The notes under the pieces: generated by a model
Told to the model about the DNA's origin: nothing
The model's database searches: none
What the model saw: the letters and a program-made list of their open reading frames with translations, nothing else
Program-made: the position numbers and the translations under genes
Shown here: in pieces, positions 1-8,996 of the stretch
Layout: every line of letters starts with the position of its first letter
Position numbering within the stretch: the first letter of the stretch is position 1
Assembly: GCF_000023585.1 (NCBI RefSeq)
Contig: NC_012914.1
Coordinates: forward strand, 4,122,001 to 4,186,000
Length of the DNA stretch: 64,000 nucleotides
Direction of reading: 5' to 3'
Source of the DNA: Paenibacillus sp. JDR-2
GTDB taxonomy: Bacteria; Bacillota; Bacilli; Paenibacillales; Paenibacillaceae

Positions 1-132
1 TGGCATTCGTGCAAATCTCGTTTTTTAATCATCGTATCTATCACCCTAGTCCTTGAAAGTCGTCTTCTCAAGTATATAAAAGGACATGTGGGATTGTATG
101 AACGCCACGTTTTGTTTGTGTAAATTGCGCTT

Positions 133-167
133 GAAAAAGGACCACTCCAAGTCAATCGGAGTGGTCC
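133..167 (-). terminator. Rho-independent terminator of the GH87 gene
   Basis: On the minus strand, 10-nt arms GGACCACTCC and GGAGTGGTCC (139-148 and 158-167) enclose a 9-nt loop and are followed by a TTTTTC tract. It lies just past the stop codon at 174. The remaining left edge (1-132) shows no gene I can support. Confidence 0.85.
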
Positions 168-173
168 TCTCCT

Positions 174-3100
174 CTAGTTAAAAGTTAGCGTAAATCCGCT
201 CTGAACGTAGTTCACGTTCGGGTAGGCGATGTTTCTCGTAACCAGATTGTTAAACGTTGCCGATCCGTTCCCCGTATAGGTATAGATTGCAGCGCCCAAA
301 TGAGGGCCCGAGAATCTTGAGGTCGTTACCCCGTCTTTGCCCGTACCGTCAATGGTCACGTTGTTGAAGACGATATTCTCGAAGCCTCCGCCATAACCGA
401 ATTGGATCGCATCACGCTGCGCATTGAGGATATCAATGTTGGTAAAGGTCACGTTTTTGATCGAATCATTGGAAGCTTCCAGATCGATCGCTCCCCGTTC
501 CCCGTTGTACAAGTCCTGACTCGTGCCGCTATTAATGATCGTTGTATCCGAGATTGTAATTCCCGTATTATTCTGGAAGTGATAACCCGGGAAGACCGTA
601 TTCAGACGGACGCCGGAGCCGCCAACGGTATCGATAATAACGTTGTGGTCGGCTTTATGTCCGCTGCCGCCAAAGAAAGCAATGCCTGCTGCGCGCCAGT
701 TGTTCTCAATAGTGTTGTAAGAGAACGTATTATTCACGCCTGCGGGAGCGCCGTTTGTGTTACTCGTCCAGACCGCCAGGGCATCGTCACCGTTATTGCG
801 AAGATTGCTGTTGCGAACGATGGAATTGCTCGTTCCTTGGGAGAAGTTGACTCCGTCAGCCAGGTTGTTGCGGATACGGCTGTTCTCGATCGTCAGCCCA
901 TTCGCGTAAATCGCAGGCGTATGAGCGTAATCCCCAACCCAGAAGCCGCATTCAAAATGCTCTACCCATACATCATGAATTTTGGAGTTCGTTCCGAAGT
1001 TATCCATAAAGCCTTTGTAGATTGCATTCTGCCCGTAACGGGAACGGAGCTTCGAATTCAGGTAGACATTGCTGAAGTCCAGCTTGCCTGTAATCCGTAG
1101 CGAAATCCCTCCTCCAGCCGCATTTGGGTTCGTGAACTGGATATTCGTATACCAGTAGCCCGCTCCCGTAATCGTCAGGTTATTGATCATATTGCTGACC
1201 GAGCCTATCTCCCACATGTTGCCCAGATGGAAAGTACCCGCAGGGATATACAAGGTTTTGTTGGCCGCAACCGCTGCGTTAACCGCTGCTTTGAAGGCCG
1301 TAAGATCATCTTGCCCGTCATTGGCAATCGCGCCGTAATCGGTAACGGACACCGAATTAGCCGGTTGGGCAATTGCTGTCGGAACTTGCTCAACCTCGAT
1401 GAAGTCTACCCCGTATTCAATGCTGTCATTTCCTTTCTGAATGCGAACGGTATCTCCCGGCTGAAGCGGAGTATCCAGCTTCCAATGCACCTCGTCGAAG
1501 CGGAACAACGGCCTTCCTCCGCCCGGAGCATCCGCCGGCATATCTCCCGAGAAATATTGCCAGTTGTAGTAGGAGCTTAACGCTACGGTCTTTACTTTCA
1601 CGTTGTTGACATAGACGTCAAGGGAGCCGCTCAGGCCCATTCCGTCCGCCGAGTCAGGCATAGTAAAGCGCATCGTCACGCCCGCTCCGCCTTCACCCTG
1701 ACGTACGGTCCATTGCAGATAGGAACCGCTCGAAGGAAGCGCGATATATTTTTGCCCGGAAGCTTCGGATGCCGTTAATGCCTGGTCGAAGGTTGGCGCG
1801 GTCTGCAGCGTTGCTCCGCCGCCTCGGGTTGCGTCATCCGTATCGTAACGGGTATACGGCACGCTTGCGCCACGGACCGAATAGACTACCAGATTCGTTG
1901 TGTTTACGTTATTTCCTTGCTTGGACGCCGCTTCATTAGCATCTGCCGCAATGGTTGTCGTTACGGTGTAATTGCCGTTGACGGCCGTCCAGGTGCCTGG
2001 AATGCTTACATTAGCCGAAGCCCCCGAGGCTAAAGAGCCGTTATACGAACCGCTGAACGTTTGAATTGTGGAACCCGCCGAATTTTTCAAGGCAACGGTA
2101 ATGGCATGGGAGCCGCCAGCGGAAGCTACGGTACCCTGGTTTTTCAAATTAACCGTAAACGCAATCGAATTGCCGGTTACCGGATTGTTAGGCGTCCATG
2201 AGGTTGTTCCGACGAAGTCGGCGCTTGCAATTGGCGCAACCACCAATGCCGCTGCGTTCGTGTAGCTGTTATTGTTGTCATTAAGCTCGATGATGGCATT
2301 ATTCTCGTCTACTTTCGCGCTGACCGAGTAGCTCGCTGCTGTCTTGCTGCCGACGTTTACGGATACCTGAGCTGAAGCACCGGCAGCTAATGCCGCGACT
2401 GCAGCAGAACCGGCAAGCTCGTTGTTCAGATAGAAGTTGACGGTAGATGCCGCGGAGCTTGCATTGCCATCATTTTTAACCGTTGCGTTAAGCGTAATTG
2501 CACTGGATTCATCCGGTGCAGCCGGCGACCAGGACAAGCCTGTAATCGTCAAATCCGGATTGGCCGCAGGCGTGCCGAATACCTGGAACTCTGCAATTTG
2601 ACCTGCCGGAGCTCCGGAATTGGACGTCATGTTTAATTGAAGCCGTTTAACCGTTGCCGTAACCGGAATCGTCACGGTGTTGCCGGAAGCCGGGTTAAAG
2701 GTATAAGACTGCGATGAGACAAGATTGCCGAAAGTTGTTGTCGTCTGATTATGGCCAAGCACTTGAATCGTTTGGGTGCGCGTGCTCCACTCGCTCGCCG
2801 GATTCAGCTTCAAGACGATGGAGGTGACATCGTAGTTTTTGCCGAGATCAAGAGTCAGCGTGCTTGGGTTGCTGCTACCTTCCCAATACGTGCTTGTATT
2901 GTTGTCGTTAGCGTTCGAAGCCACAAACGCTTGCGTGTTTGAGGACGCCGTCATGGTCTTGCCAATCGCGATGTTATCGGTTGCCGGCGGTGTTGGTGTC
3001 GGTGTTGGTGTTGGTGTTGGTGTTGGTGTTGGCGTTGGCGTTGGTGTTGGTGTCGGTGTCGGTGTTGGCGTTGGTGTTGGTGTTGGCGTTGGCGTTGGCG

Positions 3101-4055
3101 TTGGCGTTGGTGTTGGTGTTGGCGTTGGCGTTGGTGTTGGCGAGCTGGACGCCGTTACTTTGATCTCGTCAATGTTAATGTTCGCGGAGTCGCCGGCATC
3201 GTATTTATAGGCAATCGTGTTGTTGCCTGCGATAAGCGCAAGCGTCTCCACCTTGGTTCCCCAAGTATCCCAATTCGCCAGACTAGGCAGCGTAGTTTGA
3301 CGAATTTTAATGCCATTGACATAAATGCTGACTGTACTCGAAGCGCCGCTCGCATTGGCATACTTCAAAGTCACGTCATAACTTCCAGCGGAGGATACGT
3401 TTGCCGTAAATGCAGTCGAAGCCCCTTGCGTCCAATAACCGTCAACAAATCCGGTACCGGAGAAGCCCGTATGATCGGTATTTACCTTGGCCCCGCCCGA
3501 CAAAACAGCGGCCTCCGCTTGATATGTACCGGGCGCTCCGGGAGTGCTCGCTCCGTAAATTTCGAACTCGGATAACTGCGCTGCCGGCCATCCGTTATTT
3601 GCCGTAACATTCAAACGAACATAACGGGTGCTTGCCGCGGCAAAGTTGATCGTAACCGTGTTATTCTGAACGGATGGATCAAACACATAATTGGTTGAAG
3701 CAACGATGTTCGATAAAGCCGCGCCGTCCGTGCTTCCTTGGACTGCCAGGGTTTGCGTCCGCGCGCCCCAGCCAGCGGGCAGCTTCAGTACAATCTGATC
3801 GATGCTTGCAACGGCACCTAGATCAACCTGAATCCATTGCGGGAACGCGTTGTTCGCGCTTTCCCAATAAGTAGCCTGATTGCTGTCTTTCACATTGTTG
3901 GGCGAATACGTTTGCGATTGTCCGCTTGCGGTTATGGTCTTGCCCAGCGTTAAGTTTTGTCCGCCGGCAGCAGAGACCGGCTCTCCTAGTGATACGAGCA
4001 GGCTGGTGATCAGCATTGTTGCAATCAGCAGCCATGCGACATACTTGTTGCGCAT
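174..4055 (-). CDS. Secreted GH87 alpha-1,3-glucanase (mutanase), multi-modular
   Basis: This is probably an extracellular endo-alpha-1,3-glucanase that cuts alpha-1,3-glucan of fungal walls or bacterial mutan. From the ATG, the order is: signal peptide (cleavage near VSA-A, about residue 29), discoidin-type domain (31-168), CBM6/35-like domain (176-302), Thr-Pro linker (305-356), second discoidin domain (360-500), two CARDB-like repeats (505-715), a conserved module (720-880) and a right-handed beta-helix (885-1293). Asp1067 in an ADGVN motif and Asp1090-Asp1091 in NGDD are spaced +23 and +24. That is the spacing of the three catalytic Asp residues reported for GH87 (1045/1068/1069 in AglFH1, from memory). 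The layout matches Agl-KA of Bacillus circulans. The longest frame begins at a TTG at 4070, but that codon lies inside the GAGGAGG ribosome binding site, so ATG 4055 is preferred. A cre box lies 42 nt upstream. Confidence 0.88.
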   Translation of the reverse strand: MRNKYVAWLLIATMLITSLLVSLGEPVSAAGGQNLTLGKTITASGQSQTYSPNNVKDSNQATYWESANNAFPQWIQVDLGAVASIDQIVLKLPAGWGARTQTLAVQGSTDGAALSNIVASTNYVFDPSVQNNTVTINFAAASTRYVRLNVTANNGWPAAQLSEFEIYGASTPGAPGTYQAEAAVLSGGAKVNTDHTGFSGTGFVDGYWTQGASTAFTANVSSAGSYDVTLKYANASGASSTVSIYVNGIKIRQTTLPSLANWDTWGTKVETLALIAGNNTIAYKYDAGDSANINIDEIKVTASSSPTPTPTPTPTPTPTPTPTPTPTPTPTPTPTPTPTPTPTPTPTPTPTPTPTPPATDNIAIGKTMTASSNTQAFVASNANDNNTSTYWEGSSNPSTLTLDLGKNYDVTSIVLKLNPASEWSTRTQTIQVLGHNQTTTTFGNLVSSQSYTFNPASGNTVTIPVTATVKRLQLNMTSNSGAPAGQIAEFQVFGTPAANPDLTITGLSWSPAAPDESSAITLNATVKNDGNASSAASTVNFYLNNELAGSAAVAALAAGASAQVSVNVGSKTAASYSVSAKVDENNAIIELNDNNNSYTNAAALVVAPIASADFVGTTSWTPNNPVTGNSIAFTVNLKNQGTVASAGGSHAITVALKNSAGSTIQTFSGSYNGSLASGASANVSIPGTWTAVNGNYTVTTTIAADANEAASKQGNNVNTTNLVVYSVRGASVPYTRYDTDDATRGGGATLQTAPTFDQALTASEASGQKYIALPSSGSYLQWTVRQGEGGAGVTMRFTMPDSADGMGLSGSLDVYVNNVKVKTVALSSYYNWQYFSGDMPADAPGGGRPLFRFDEVHWKLDTPLQPGDTVRIQKGNDSIEYGVDFIEVEQVPTAIAQPANSVSVTDYGAIANDGQDDLTAFKAAVNAAVAANKTLYIPAGTFHLGNMWEIGSVSNMINNLTITGAGYWYTNIQFTNPNAAGGGISLRITGKLDFSNVYLNSKLRSRYGQNAIYKGFMDNFGTNSKIHDVWVEHFECGFWVGDYAHTPAIYANGLTIENSRIRNNLADGVNFSQGTSNSIVRNSNLRNNGDDALAVWTSNTNGAPAGVNNTFSYNTIENNWRAAGIAFFGGSGHKADHNVIIDTVGGSGVRLNTVFPGYHFQNNTGITISDTTIINSGTSQDLYNGERGAIDLEASNDSIKNVTFTNIDILNAQRDAIQFGYGGGFENIVFNNVTIDGTGKDGVTTSRFSGPHLGAAIYTYTGNGSATFNNLVTRNIAYPNVNYVQSGFTLTFN
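2987..3141. repeat. Hexanucleotide tandem repeat encoding the Thr-Pro linker
   Basis: About 25 tandem copies of a GGTGTN / GGCGTN hexamer (plus-strand reading) encode an uninterrupted Pro-Thr repeat on the minus strand. Third-position variation (T or C) partly breaks the repeat. Length changes in multiples of 6 nt would keep the frame and only change linker length. Confidence 0.9.
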
Positions 4056-4096
4056 TCTATTCCTCCTCAAATGATAACTCTTATTGGTCTTTCACT

Positions 4097-4110
4097 TGGA
4101 AGCGATTACA
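4097..4110. promoter_or_regulatory. Candidate cre (CcpA) site upstream of the GH87 gene
   Basis: TGGAAGCGATTACA matches 13 of 14 positions of the cre consensus TGWAANCGNTNWCA. It lies 42 nt upstream of the chosen ATG, so CcpA binding would be expected to repress the glucanase when preferred sugars are present. The binding role is inference from the motif. Confidence 0.6.
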
Positions 4111-4250
4111 AGTTGTCCCTTAACGGTCCTCCTCTCCATGGCATATCTCTAATTATAGAAAGGATTAGCCTCCGGCAATAAGATGCAAAACTACGGAAAA
4201 TGTATGTATTTCCAAGATGATCAAGCCGGCTGTTCGACGATGCGGAACAA

Positions 4251-4285
4251 CAAAAAAAGCAGTACATCCATTCGGGATGCACTGC
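4251..4285 (-). terminator. Terminator after the first amidohydrolase gene
   Basis: On the minus strand, GCAGTGCATCC pairs with GGATGTACTGC (one G-U wobble, 4259-4269 with 4275-4285) and is followed by seven T. It closes the leftward amidohydrolase/Liv operon, whose last stop is at 4298. Confidence 0.88.
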
Positions 4286-4297
4286 ATATCAGAATAA

Positions 4298-5506
4298 TTA
4301 GGCTAATACAATCTGATCCTGTCTATCGCTTACGTGCCAACGGCCGCCTACCAGCATCCCTCCGGAAAATACTGCTTCGCGTAGAGGTACAGCCGCGATA
4401 GCATGCCGGGCATTTAAGGCATTGACCAAAGAAAAGCTCGCGTGGTCTCCAACCTTCGGAACTAGCGAACCTGAAGAGATAAGAGGATAGGTCTGCAGCA
4501 GCTGATCATCTGTGATCCAGCCGAATTTTTCAGCCAGACGCGAGCCGCGCGCAAGCAAATCTCCGTTGCCGAACGGACTCCACGCGTCCAGAATATTGTC
4601 CGAACCAACATGAACCCGAACCCCTTCCAGAAGCAGCTGATCTACCCGCGGCATAGGACGGTCAATAGGAACGCTGGTCATAATCGCCACATTGCTTGCG
4701 CTAAGCTTTTGTGCCAGCTCTCGGGATTCGGCTTCACTGACCTGCCCGAGACAATAGGCATGGCTGACAGCCGTACGGCCGCTTTGGCTTGCCTCCAAGG
4801 TCAAGTCAGCGAATCGGCTAACCGTATAGGTCCCTAGATGCCCGGGGTCATGCAAATGCAGATCTACGCCGGCTTTAAACTCCGTGCTGAGCTCAAACAT
4901 CGCTTCCAGGCTTGCGTCCACCTGTCCGTCCAGCCCTGCCGGATCAACCCCTCCTACGTAATCCGCTCCTGCCCGAAGCGCCTCCTTCATAATAGAAATG
5001 GATTGGGACCGCAGCAAGCCCTGCTGTGGAAAAGCTACAATCTCGATATCCATCCGCCCTCTAAAATGCTCCCTGACCTCAAGGATATCCTCCAAATGAG
5101 AAAGTCCAAGCTTGGGATCAACATCCACATGCGTCCGAATAGCCGTTGTTCCATTCATCAGCAGAAGCTGCAGAAGCCGGTGCGCTCTTTCCGCAGCACG
5201 CGTAGGCAGTGCTTCCAGCATGCGGGTCTCGAACTCTAGCTGCCCGGGCAAAGTAACAAACGGCTGCAGCGGCTTCCACGGCTCTCCGAGAAAATGTTTG
5301 TCCAGATGGATGTGCATATCGGACAAGGCCGGCAAGTAGAGCAGTCCGTCTGCATCCCAGACTTGCGCGAAGTCTTCTGCGGGTTGCATCGTTTTGCCGC
5401 TGGGTTCAATGTGTGACATGCAGCCTGTCGTCAGGTCCAGAGTCAAGTCATGCAACCGGTCTTCAATCTTTACGTTTCGCACTATCGTTTTATTCGCTTC
5501 CATCAC
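4298..5506 (-). CDS. Cytosine-deaminase-like amidohydrolase (first of two)
   Basis: This is a metal-dependent hydrolase of the amidohydrolase superfamily, closest in motif order to bacterial cytosine deaminase CodA. Visible ligands are His65 and His67 (MHIHLDK), His217 (DLHLHD), His249 (SHAYC) and Asp303 (GSDN). By eye, the residue aligned with CodA Glu217 is Asp220. Family members act on cytosine, isocytosine, creatinine or s-triazine-type substrates, so the substrate is open. It is the last gene of an operon with a Liv-type importer and a second amidohydrolase, which suggests that its substrate is imported. Start is GTG 5506 or ATG 5503 behind AAGGTG. Confidence 0.8.
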   Translation of the reverse strand: MMEANKTIVRNVKIEDRLHDLTLDLTTGCMSHIEPSGKTMQPAEDFAQVWDADGLLYLPALSDMHIHLDKHFLGEPWKPLQPFVTLPGQLEFETRMLEALPTRAAERAHRLLQLLLMNGTTAIRTHVDVDPKLGLSHLEDILEVREHFRGRMDIEIVAFPQQGLLRSQSISIMKEALRAGADYVGGVDPAGLDGQVDASLEAMFELSTEFKAGVDLHLHDPGHLGTYTVSRFADLTLEASQSGRTAVSHAYCLGQVSEAESRELAQKLSASNVAIMTSVPIDRPMPRVDQLLLEGVRVHVGSDNILDAWSPFGNGDLLARGSRLAEKFGWITDDQLLQTYPLISSGSLVPKVGDHASFSLVNALNARHAIAAVPLREAVFSGGMLVGGRWHVSDRQDQIVLA

Positions 5507-5533
5507 TATTCACCTTCATCCCTCTCTGGTTGG

Positions 5534-6250
5534 CTAATGGGCTCCCAAATAAGCTTCAACCATCCGCTCATCCCGAAGCAGCTCATCGGAATCCCCTTGC
5601 ATCGCGACCGAGCCTTTATCGATCACGTATCCTCTGCTTGCTAGATTAAGAGCTTTATGAGCCATCTGCTCGACAAGCAGAATCGATGTTCCTTCCTTCG
5701 ATAAACCGTAAATCGCTTCAAAGATTTCGTTAACGATAATCGGAGCAAGACCAAGCGAAGGCTCGTCGAGCAGCAGCAGCTTGGGCCTACTGATCATCGC
5801 TCTCGCCAGAACCAGCATCTGCTGCTCTCCGCCGCTTAACGTATAAGCAAGCTGCGTCCGTCGCTCGTACAGCTTCGGGAACCTGTCGAACAAAGGCTCC
5901 AGCTCCCTGTTGAACTGTTCCTTCCGGACTGAACCGATCCGTCGCTTTAATCCCATCCGCATATTTTCCAGAACCGATAACGTTCCGAACACCTCCCGCC
6001 CCTCCGGGACAAGCGATACCCCCAAGTTTGCGGTCCGATTAGCCGGCATCGAGGTGATATCCGTTCCCTCCAGAAGCACCTTGCCGGAGTGCGGCTTCAC
6101 AAGCCCTAATATGGTTTGCATGAGCGTCGTTTTTCCGGCGCCGTTCGAGCCGATAATGGCTACGATCTCGCCTTTCTTTACCTCGATATCCACGCCTTTT
6201 AACGCTTCAACCGGGCCGTACCTGACGGATAAGCCATTAACGCTCAGCAT
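5534..6250 (-). CDS. livF: Liv-type ABC transporter ATP-binding protein LivF
   Basis: This is a 238-residue ATPase of the branched-chain amino acid/amide (HAAT) uptake family. It shows Walker A GSNGAGKTT, signature LSGGEQQ, and Walker B LLLDEPS. It would pair with the LivG half of the upstream fusion protein to energise import. The longest frame starts at a TTG (6259) directly abutting GAGGAGG. ATG 6250, 9 nt behind that site, is the likelier start and gives a 14-nt overlap with the upstream gene, implying coupled translation. Confidence 0.93.
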   Translation of the reverse strand: MLSVNGLSVRYGPVEALKGVDIEVKKGEIVAIIGSNGAGKTTLMQTILGLVKPHSGKVLLEGTDITSMPANRTANLGVSLVPEGREVFGTLSVLENMRMGLKRRIGSVRKEQFNRELEPLFDRFPKLYERRTQLAYTLSGGEQQMLVLARAMISRPKLLLLDEPSLGLAPIIVNEIFEAIYGLSKEGTSILLVEQMAHKALNLASRGYVIDKGSVAMQGDSDELLRDERMVEAYLGAH

Positions 6251-8063
6251 CCGCAGCAACCTCCTCTTTGCCTAAATACGCCTGTATGACCCGCGGATCG
6301 CTCAGCAGCTGGGCAGGGTTACCCGTCCCAATGACTTTACCGAAATCCAGAACAGTGACGGTATCGGAGACGCGCTGAACAAAATCCATATGATGCTCGA
6401 TCAGCACAATCGTCAGGTCATAACCAACAAGTCTCTGAAGAAGCTCCTCCAGCTGCTTGATTTCGGCTGCCGTCATGCCGGCAGCCGGCTCGTCGAGCAG
6501 CAATACGCTTGGCTCTGTCGCAAGCGCCCTTGCAATCTCTATCATTCGCTGATGACCATACGGCAATTGGCTGGCGGACATATGCCGGTTCCCGTCATAA
6601 CCAATCAGATCAAGCAACCGATGCGCCTTTTCCTGCAGTTCCGCTTCCCTGCGGCGTTGCGCAGGTGTCCTTAGGAATGCCGCTCCAAGCCCCGTCCTCG
6701 CTTTAACGGTCATCCCCGTCATGACATTTTCAAGAACGGTCAGTTCTTTGAACAGCCGGGAATGCTGGAAGGTCCGGGCAATACCTAACCCGGATACCGA
6801 CGACAGCGAACCGGAGAGAGAAGCTCCATGCAGCTCCATTGCCCCTTGTTCAGGCGTATACAAGCCGGAGATTACATTCAGGAGCGTCGTTTTCCCGGCA
6901 CCGTTGGGTCCAACAAGGGAATGGATCGTGCCGGCTTTTATCTCAACCGAAACTTCTTTTAATGCCTGTAGACCGCCAAACGACTTATTAATGCCCTCTA
7001 GGCGGAGTGCGGCTTCCGGGAATCTGCCCTTTTTCCTATCGTTTGCGAACGGTAAGCTATAATCAGCCGTACCGCCGATTCGATCAGCTTCCTGCGAACG
7101 AAGCTTTAAGCCAAACCGCGCTTCCAGCCAATCGTTCATCGTTCCCATAATGCCTTTCGGGAGAAAATAAAGAACCGCAAACATGATCGTCCCATACAGC
7201 GCCATGCGAAGCTTTTCCATCTCCAGTACCTCAGGCAGGAAGACCAATATAATGGCGCCTATGATGGGCCCAAGCAATCTTCCGGAGCCGCCTAAGATCA
7301 CGATAAGCACAAGCTGAACCGAAGCTTGGAAATGATACGTATCCGGACTGATAAAGCTGTTCGTATGGGCATACAGCGTACCGGCAAGACCCGCTAGAAC
7401 CGCACTGACGGCAAATCCGACGTATTGCGGCTTGAATTTTCGAATGCCCAAGGAAGCTGCGGCTATCTCGTTTTCCTTCGTGGCAATCATGGATCTCCCC
7501 CAAGCGGATCGCCGTATATTGTAAGCGAGGATAAGAGCCCCGACAGCAACCGCCACTGCGAGCAGATACATGCTCTGCAGATCAAAGGTATAACCGCCAA
7601 GCTTTGGCTTCGGAACGCCCGATATGCCAAGCGGCCCGCCGGTAACCCCATCCCATCTGATTAACGCTTCATGCACAACAACCCCGAAGGCGATGGTAAT
7701 CATGGAGAGGTACACGCCGCCCGCTTTTATTGTAGGAATGGCAATCAAGCTGCCGATGATTAAAGAAACCGCAATTCCGGCAAGCGCGGACAGCCAGAAG
7801 TTCAATCCGTAATGCGTACTGGCATAAGCCGAGGTATACGCTCCCGCCGCCATCAATCCGGCATGGCCGATGGAGACAATCCCGCAATAGCCGACCAGAA
7901 TATTCATGCCGACACACGCAATCACATAAATGCCGATTGTAAAAAACAAGTTCAGCATATATGTATCAGCCGTCCATGAAGCAGAGGCAAGCGCCGCTGC
8001 GGCAAGCAGTCCGCCCCATAGAGCTGACCTGCGGAAGATTATACTTTTCCTGCTATCATTCAT
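6237..8063 (-). CDS. livM: Fused LivM permease - LivG ATPase
   Basis: This is one 608-residue polypeptide. The N-terminal half (about 1-320) is a LivM-type permease with several hydrophobic helices and the usual GxGGxLGPxxG-like segment. The C-terminal half (about 345-608) is a LivG-type ATPase with Walker A GPNGAGKTT and Walker B LLLDEPAAG. Normally these are two proteins. The continuous frame shows no stop between them, so this is a true fusion. The frame extends to 8231, but the first well-placed start is ATG 8063 behind a G-rich site, 28 nt after the livH stop. It would form the membrane core with LivH. Confidence 0.9.
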   Translation of the reverse strand: MNDSRKSIIFRRSALWGGLLAAAALASASWTADTYMLNLFFTIGIYVIACVGMNILVGYCGIVSIGHAGLMAAGAYTSAYASTHYGLNFWLSALAGIAVSLIIGSLIAIPTIKAGGVYLSMITIAFGVVVHEALIRWDGVTGGPLGISGVPKPKLGGYTFDLQSMYLLAVAVAVGALILAYNIRRSAWGRSMIATKENEIAAASLGIRKFKPQYVGFAVSAVLAGLAGTLYAHTNSFISPDTYHFQASVQLVLIVILGGSGRLLGPIIGAIILVFLPEVLEMEKLRMALYGTIMFAVLYFLPKGIMGTMNDWLEARFGLKLRSQEADRIGGTADYSLPFANDRKKGRFPEAALRLEGINKSFGGLQALKEVSVEIKAGTIHSLVGPNGAGKTTLLNVISGLYTPEQGAMELHGASLSGSLSSVSGLGIARTFQHSRLFKELTVLENVMTGMTVKARTGLGAAFLRTPAQRRREAELQEKAHRLLDLIGYDGNRHMSASQLPYGHQRMIEIARALATEPSVLLLDEPAAGMTAAEIKQLEELLQRLVGYDLTIVLIEHHMDFVQRVSDTVTVLDFGKVIGTGNPAQLLSDPRVIQAYLGKEEVAADAER

Positions 8064-8091
8064 TTCCGCTTCCCCCCAAGCAAGTCTGACC

Positions 8092-8973
8092 CTATACTTT
8101 GACGACTGTTTTCCGGACGTTAAACAGTCCCATCGGTTTCCAATACAACACGAGAATAACGATGCCATACACGAACATTTCCCGGAATGCGGTAGAGATA
8201 TATTGGCCGATAAACACCTCGGCGACGCCAAGCAGCAACCCCGTTCCTACGATTCCTTTGGGATTATTGACGCCGGCCAGAATAGCGACGGAGATGGCTT
8301 TTAGACCAAGCGGCAAGCCTACATCGACGGATACGGCATAGTTCGTAGACATTAAAGCCCCGCCAATACCCGCTAGCAATCCGCTTAATACATAAGCAAC
8401 GGCTACGACACGCCCGCTATTTATGCCCATCATCTCAACGGCTGTCCGGTTATCCGCTGTTGCGCGCAGCCATAAGCCCCAATGCGACTTTTGATAAAAC
8501 AGGATTAACAAGGCGAGCAGCGCGCCAACGATAGGGAAGAAAATAAACTCCTTCCAATAGATGCCGGCATCCATAATGCGAAGCATGCCGCTGCCTGCCG
8601 GAGAAGGGACGACCCCTTCATCCGGACCATTGAAATAGAGGGCAACGTCCTGAATAATAATGCCGACCGCGATTGTGCTGAGTACCCACTCAACCGAATT
8701 CGCACCCTTATCGAACTTGCGTATCGCCAGCCTCTCGATCACGAGATTCAGCAAGGCTACCAGCAGGATCGAAGCAGCAAACGCGAGGGGAAACGGCAGC
8801 CCCGCATGCTCGGAGAAACCAAACAGCAGAACTCCCCCTACCATGACGAGCTGGCCTTGCGACATATTGAGAGTACCGTTTACGACATAGGTTAAGCTGT
8901 AGCCAAGCGCGATAACGGCATAGAGGCAGCCGACCGCAAGACCACTGATGATTAATTGCAAGATAAGCGACAT
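8092..8973 (-). CDS. livH: Liv-type ABC transporter permease LivH
   Basis: This is a 293-residue integral membrane permease of the HAAT family with about eight hydrophobic helices. It shows the characteristic N-terminal GLAVGCLYAVIALGYSL stretch and a conserved NNPKG loop near the C-terminus. It partners with the LivM half of the fusion. The longest frame starts at 9036, but ATG 8973 follows AGAGGGATCAGC and begins directly at the hydrophobic segment, so it is chosen. It lies 23 nt after the binding-protein gene. Confidence 0.92.
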   Translation of the reverse strand: MSLILQLIISGLAVGCLYAVIALGYSLTYVVNGTLNMSQGQLVMVGGVLLFGFSEHAGLPFPLAFAASILLVALLNLVIERLAIRKFDKGANSVEWVLSTIAVGIIIQDVALYFNGPDEGVVPSPAGSGMLRIMDAGIYWKEFIFFPIVGALLALLILFYQKSHWGLWLRATADNRTAVEMMGINSGRVVAVAYVLSGLLAGIGGALMSTNYAVSVDVGLPLGLKAISVAILAGVNNPKGIVGTGLLLGVAEVFIGQYISTAFREMFVYGIVILVLYWKPMGLFNVRKTVVKV

Positions 8974-8996
8974 GCTGATCCCTCTTTTCCGCTCTG

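Noticed and set aside
402..1100. Long plus-strand frame opposite the GH87 catalytic domain
   Set aside because: No ribosome binding site, no recognisable domain, and the minus strand encodes an intact catalytic region there.
2987..3141. CRISPR-like tandem repeat
   Set aside because: Units are 6 nt, contiguous and without spacers; it is a coding microsatellite.
2839..3210. Val-Gly repeat protein on the plus strand
   Set aside because: Complement of the Thr-Pro hexamer repeat of the GH87 gene.
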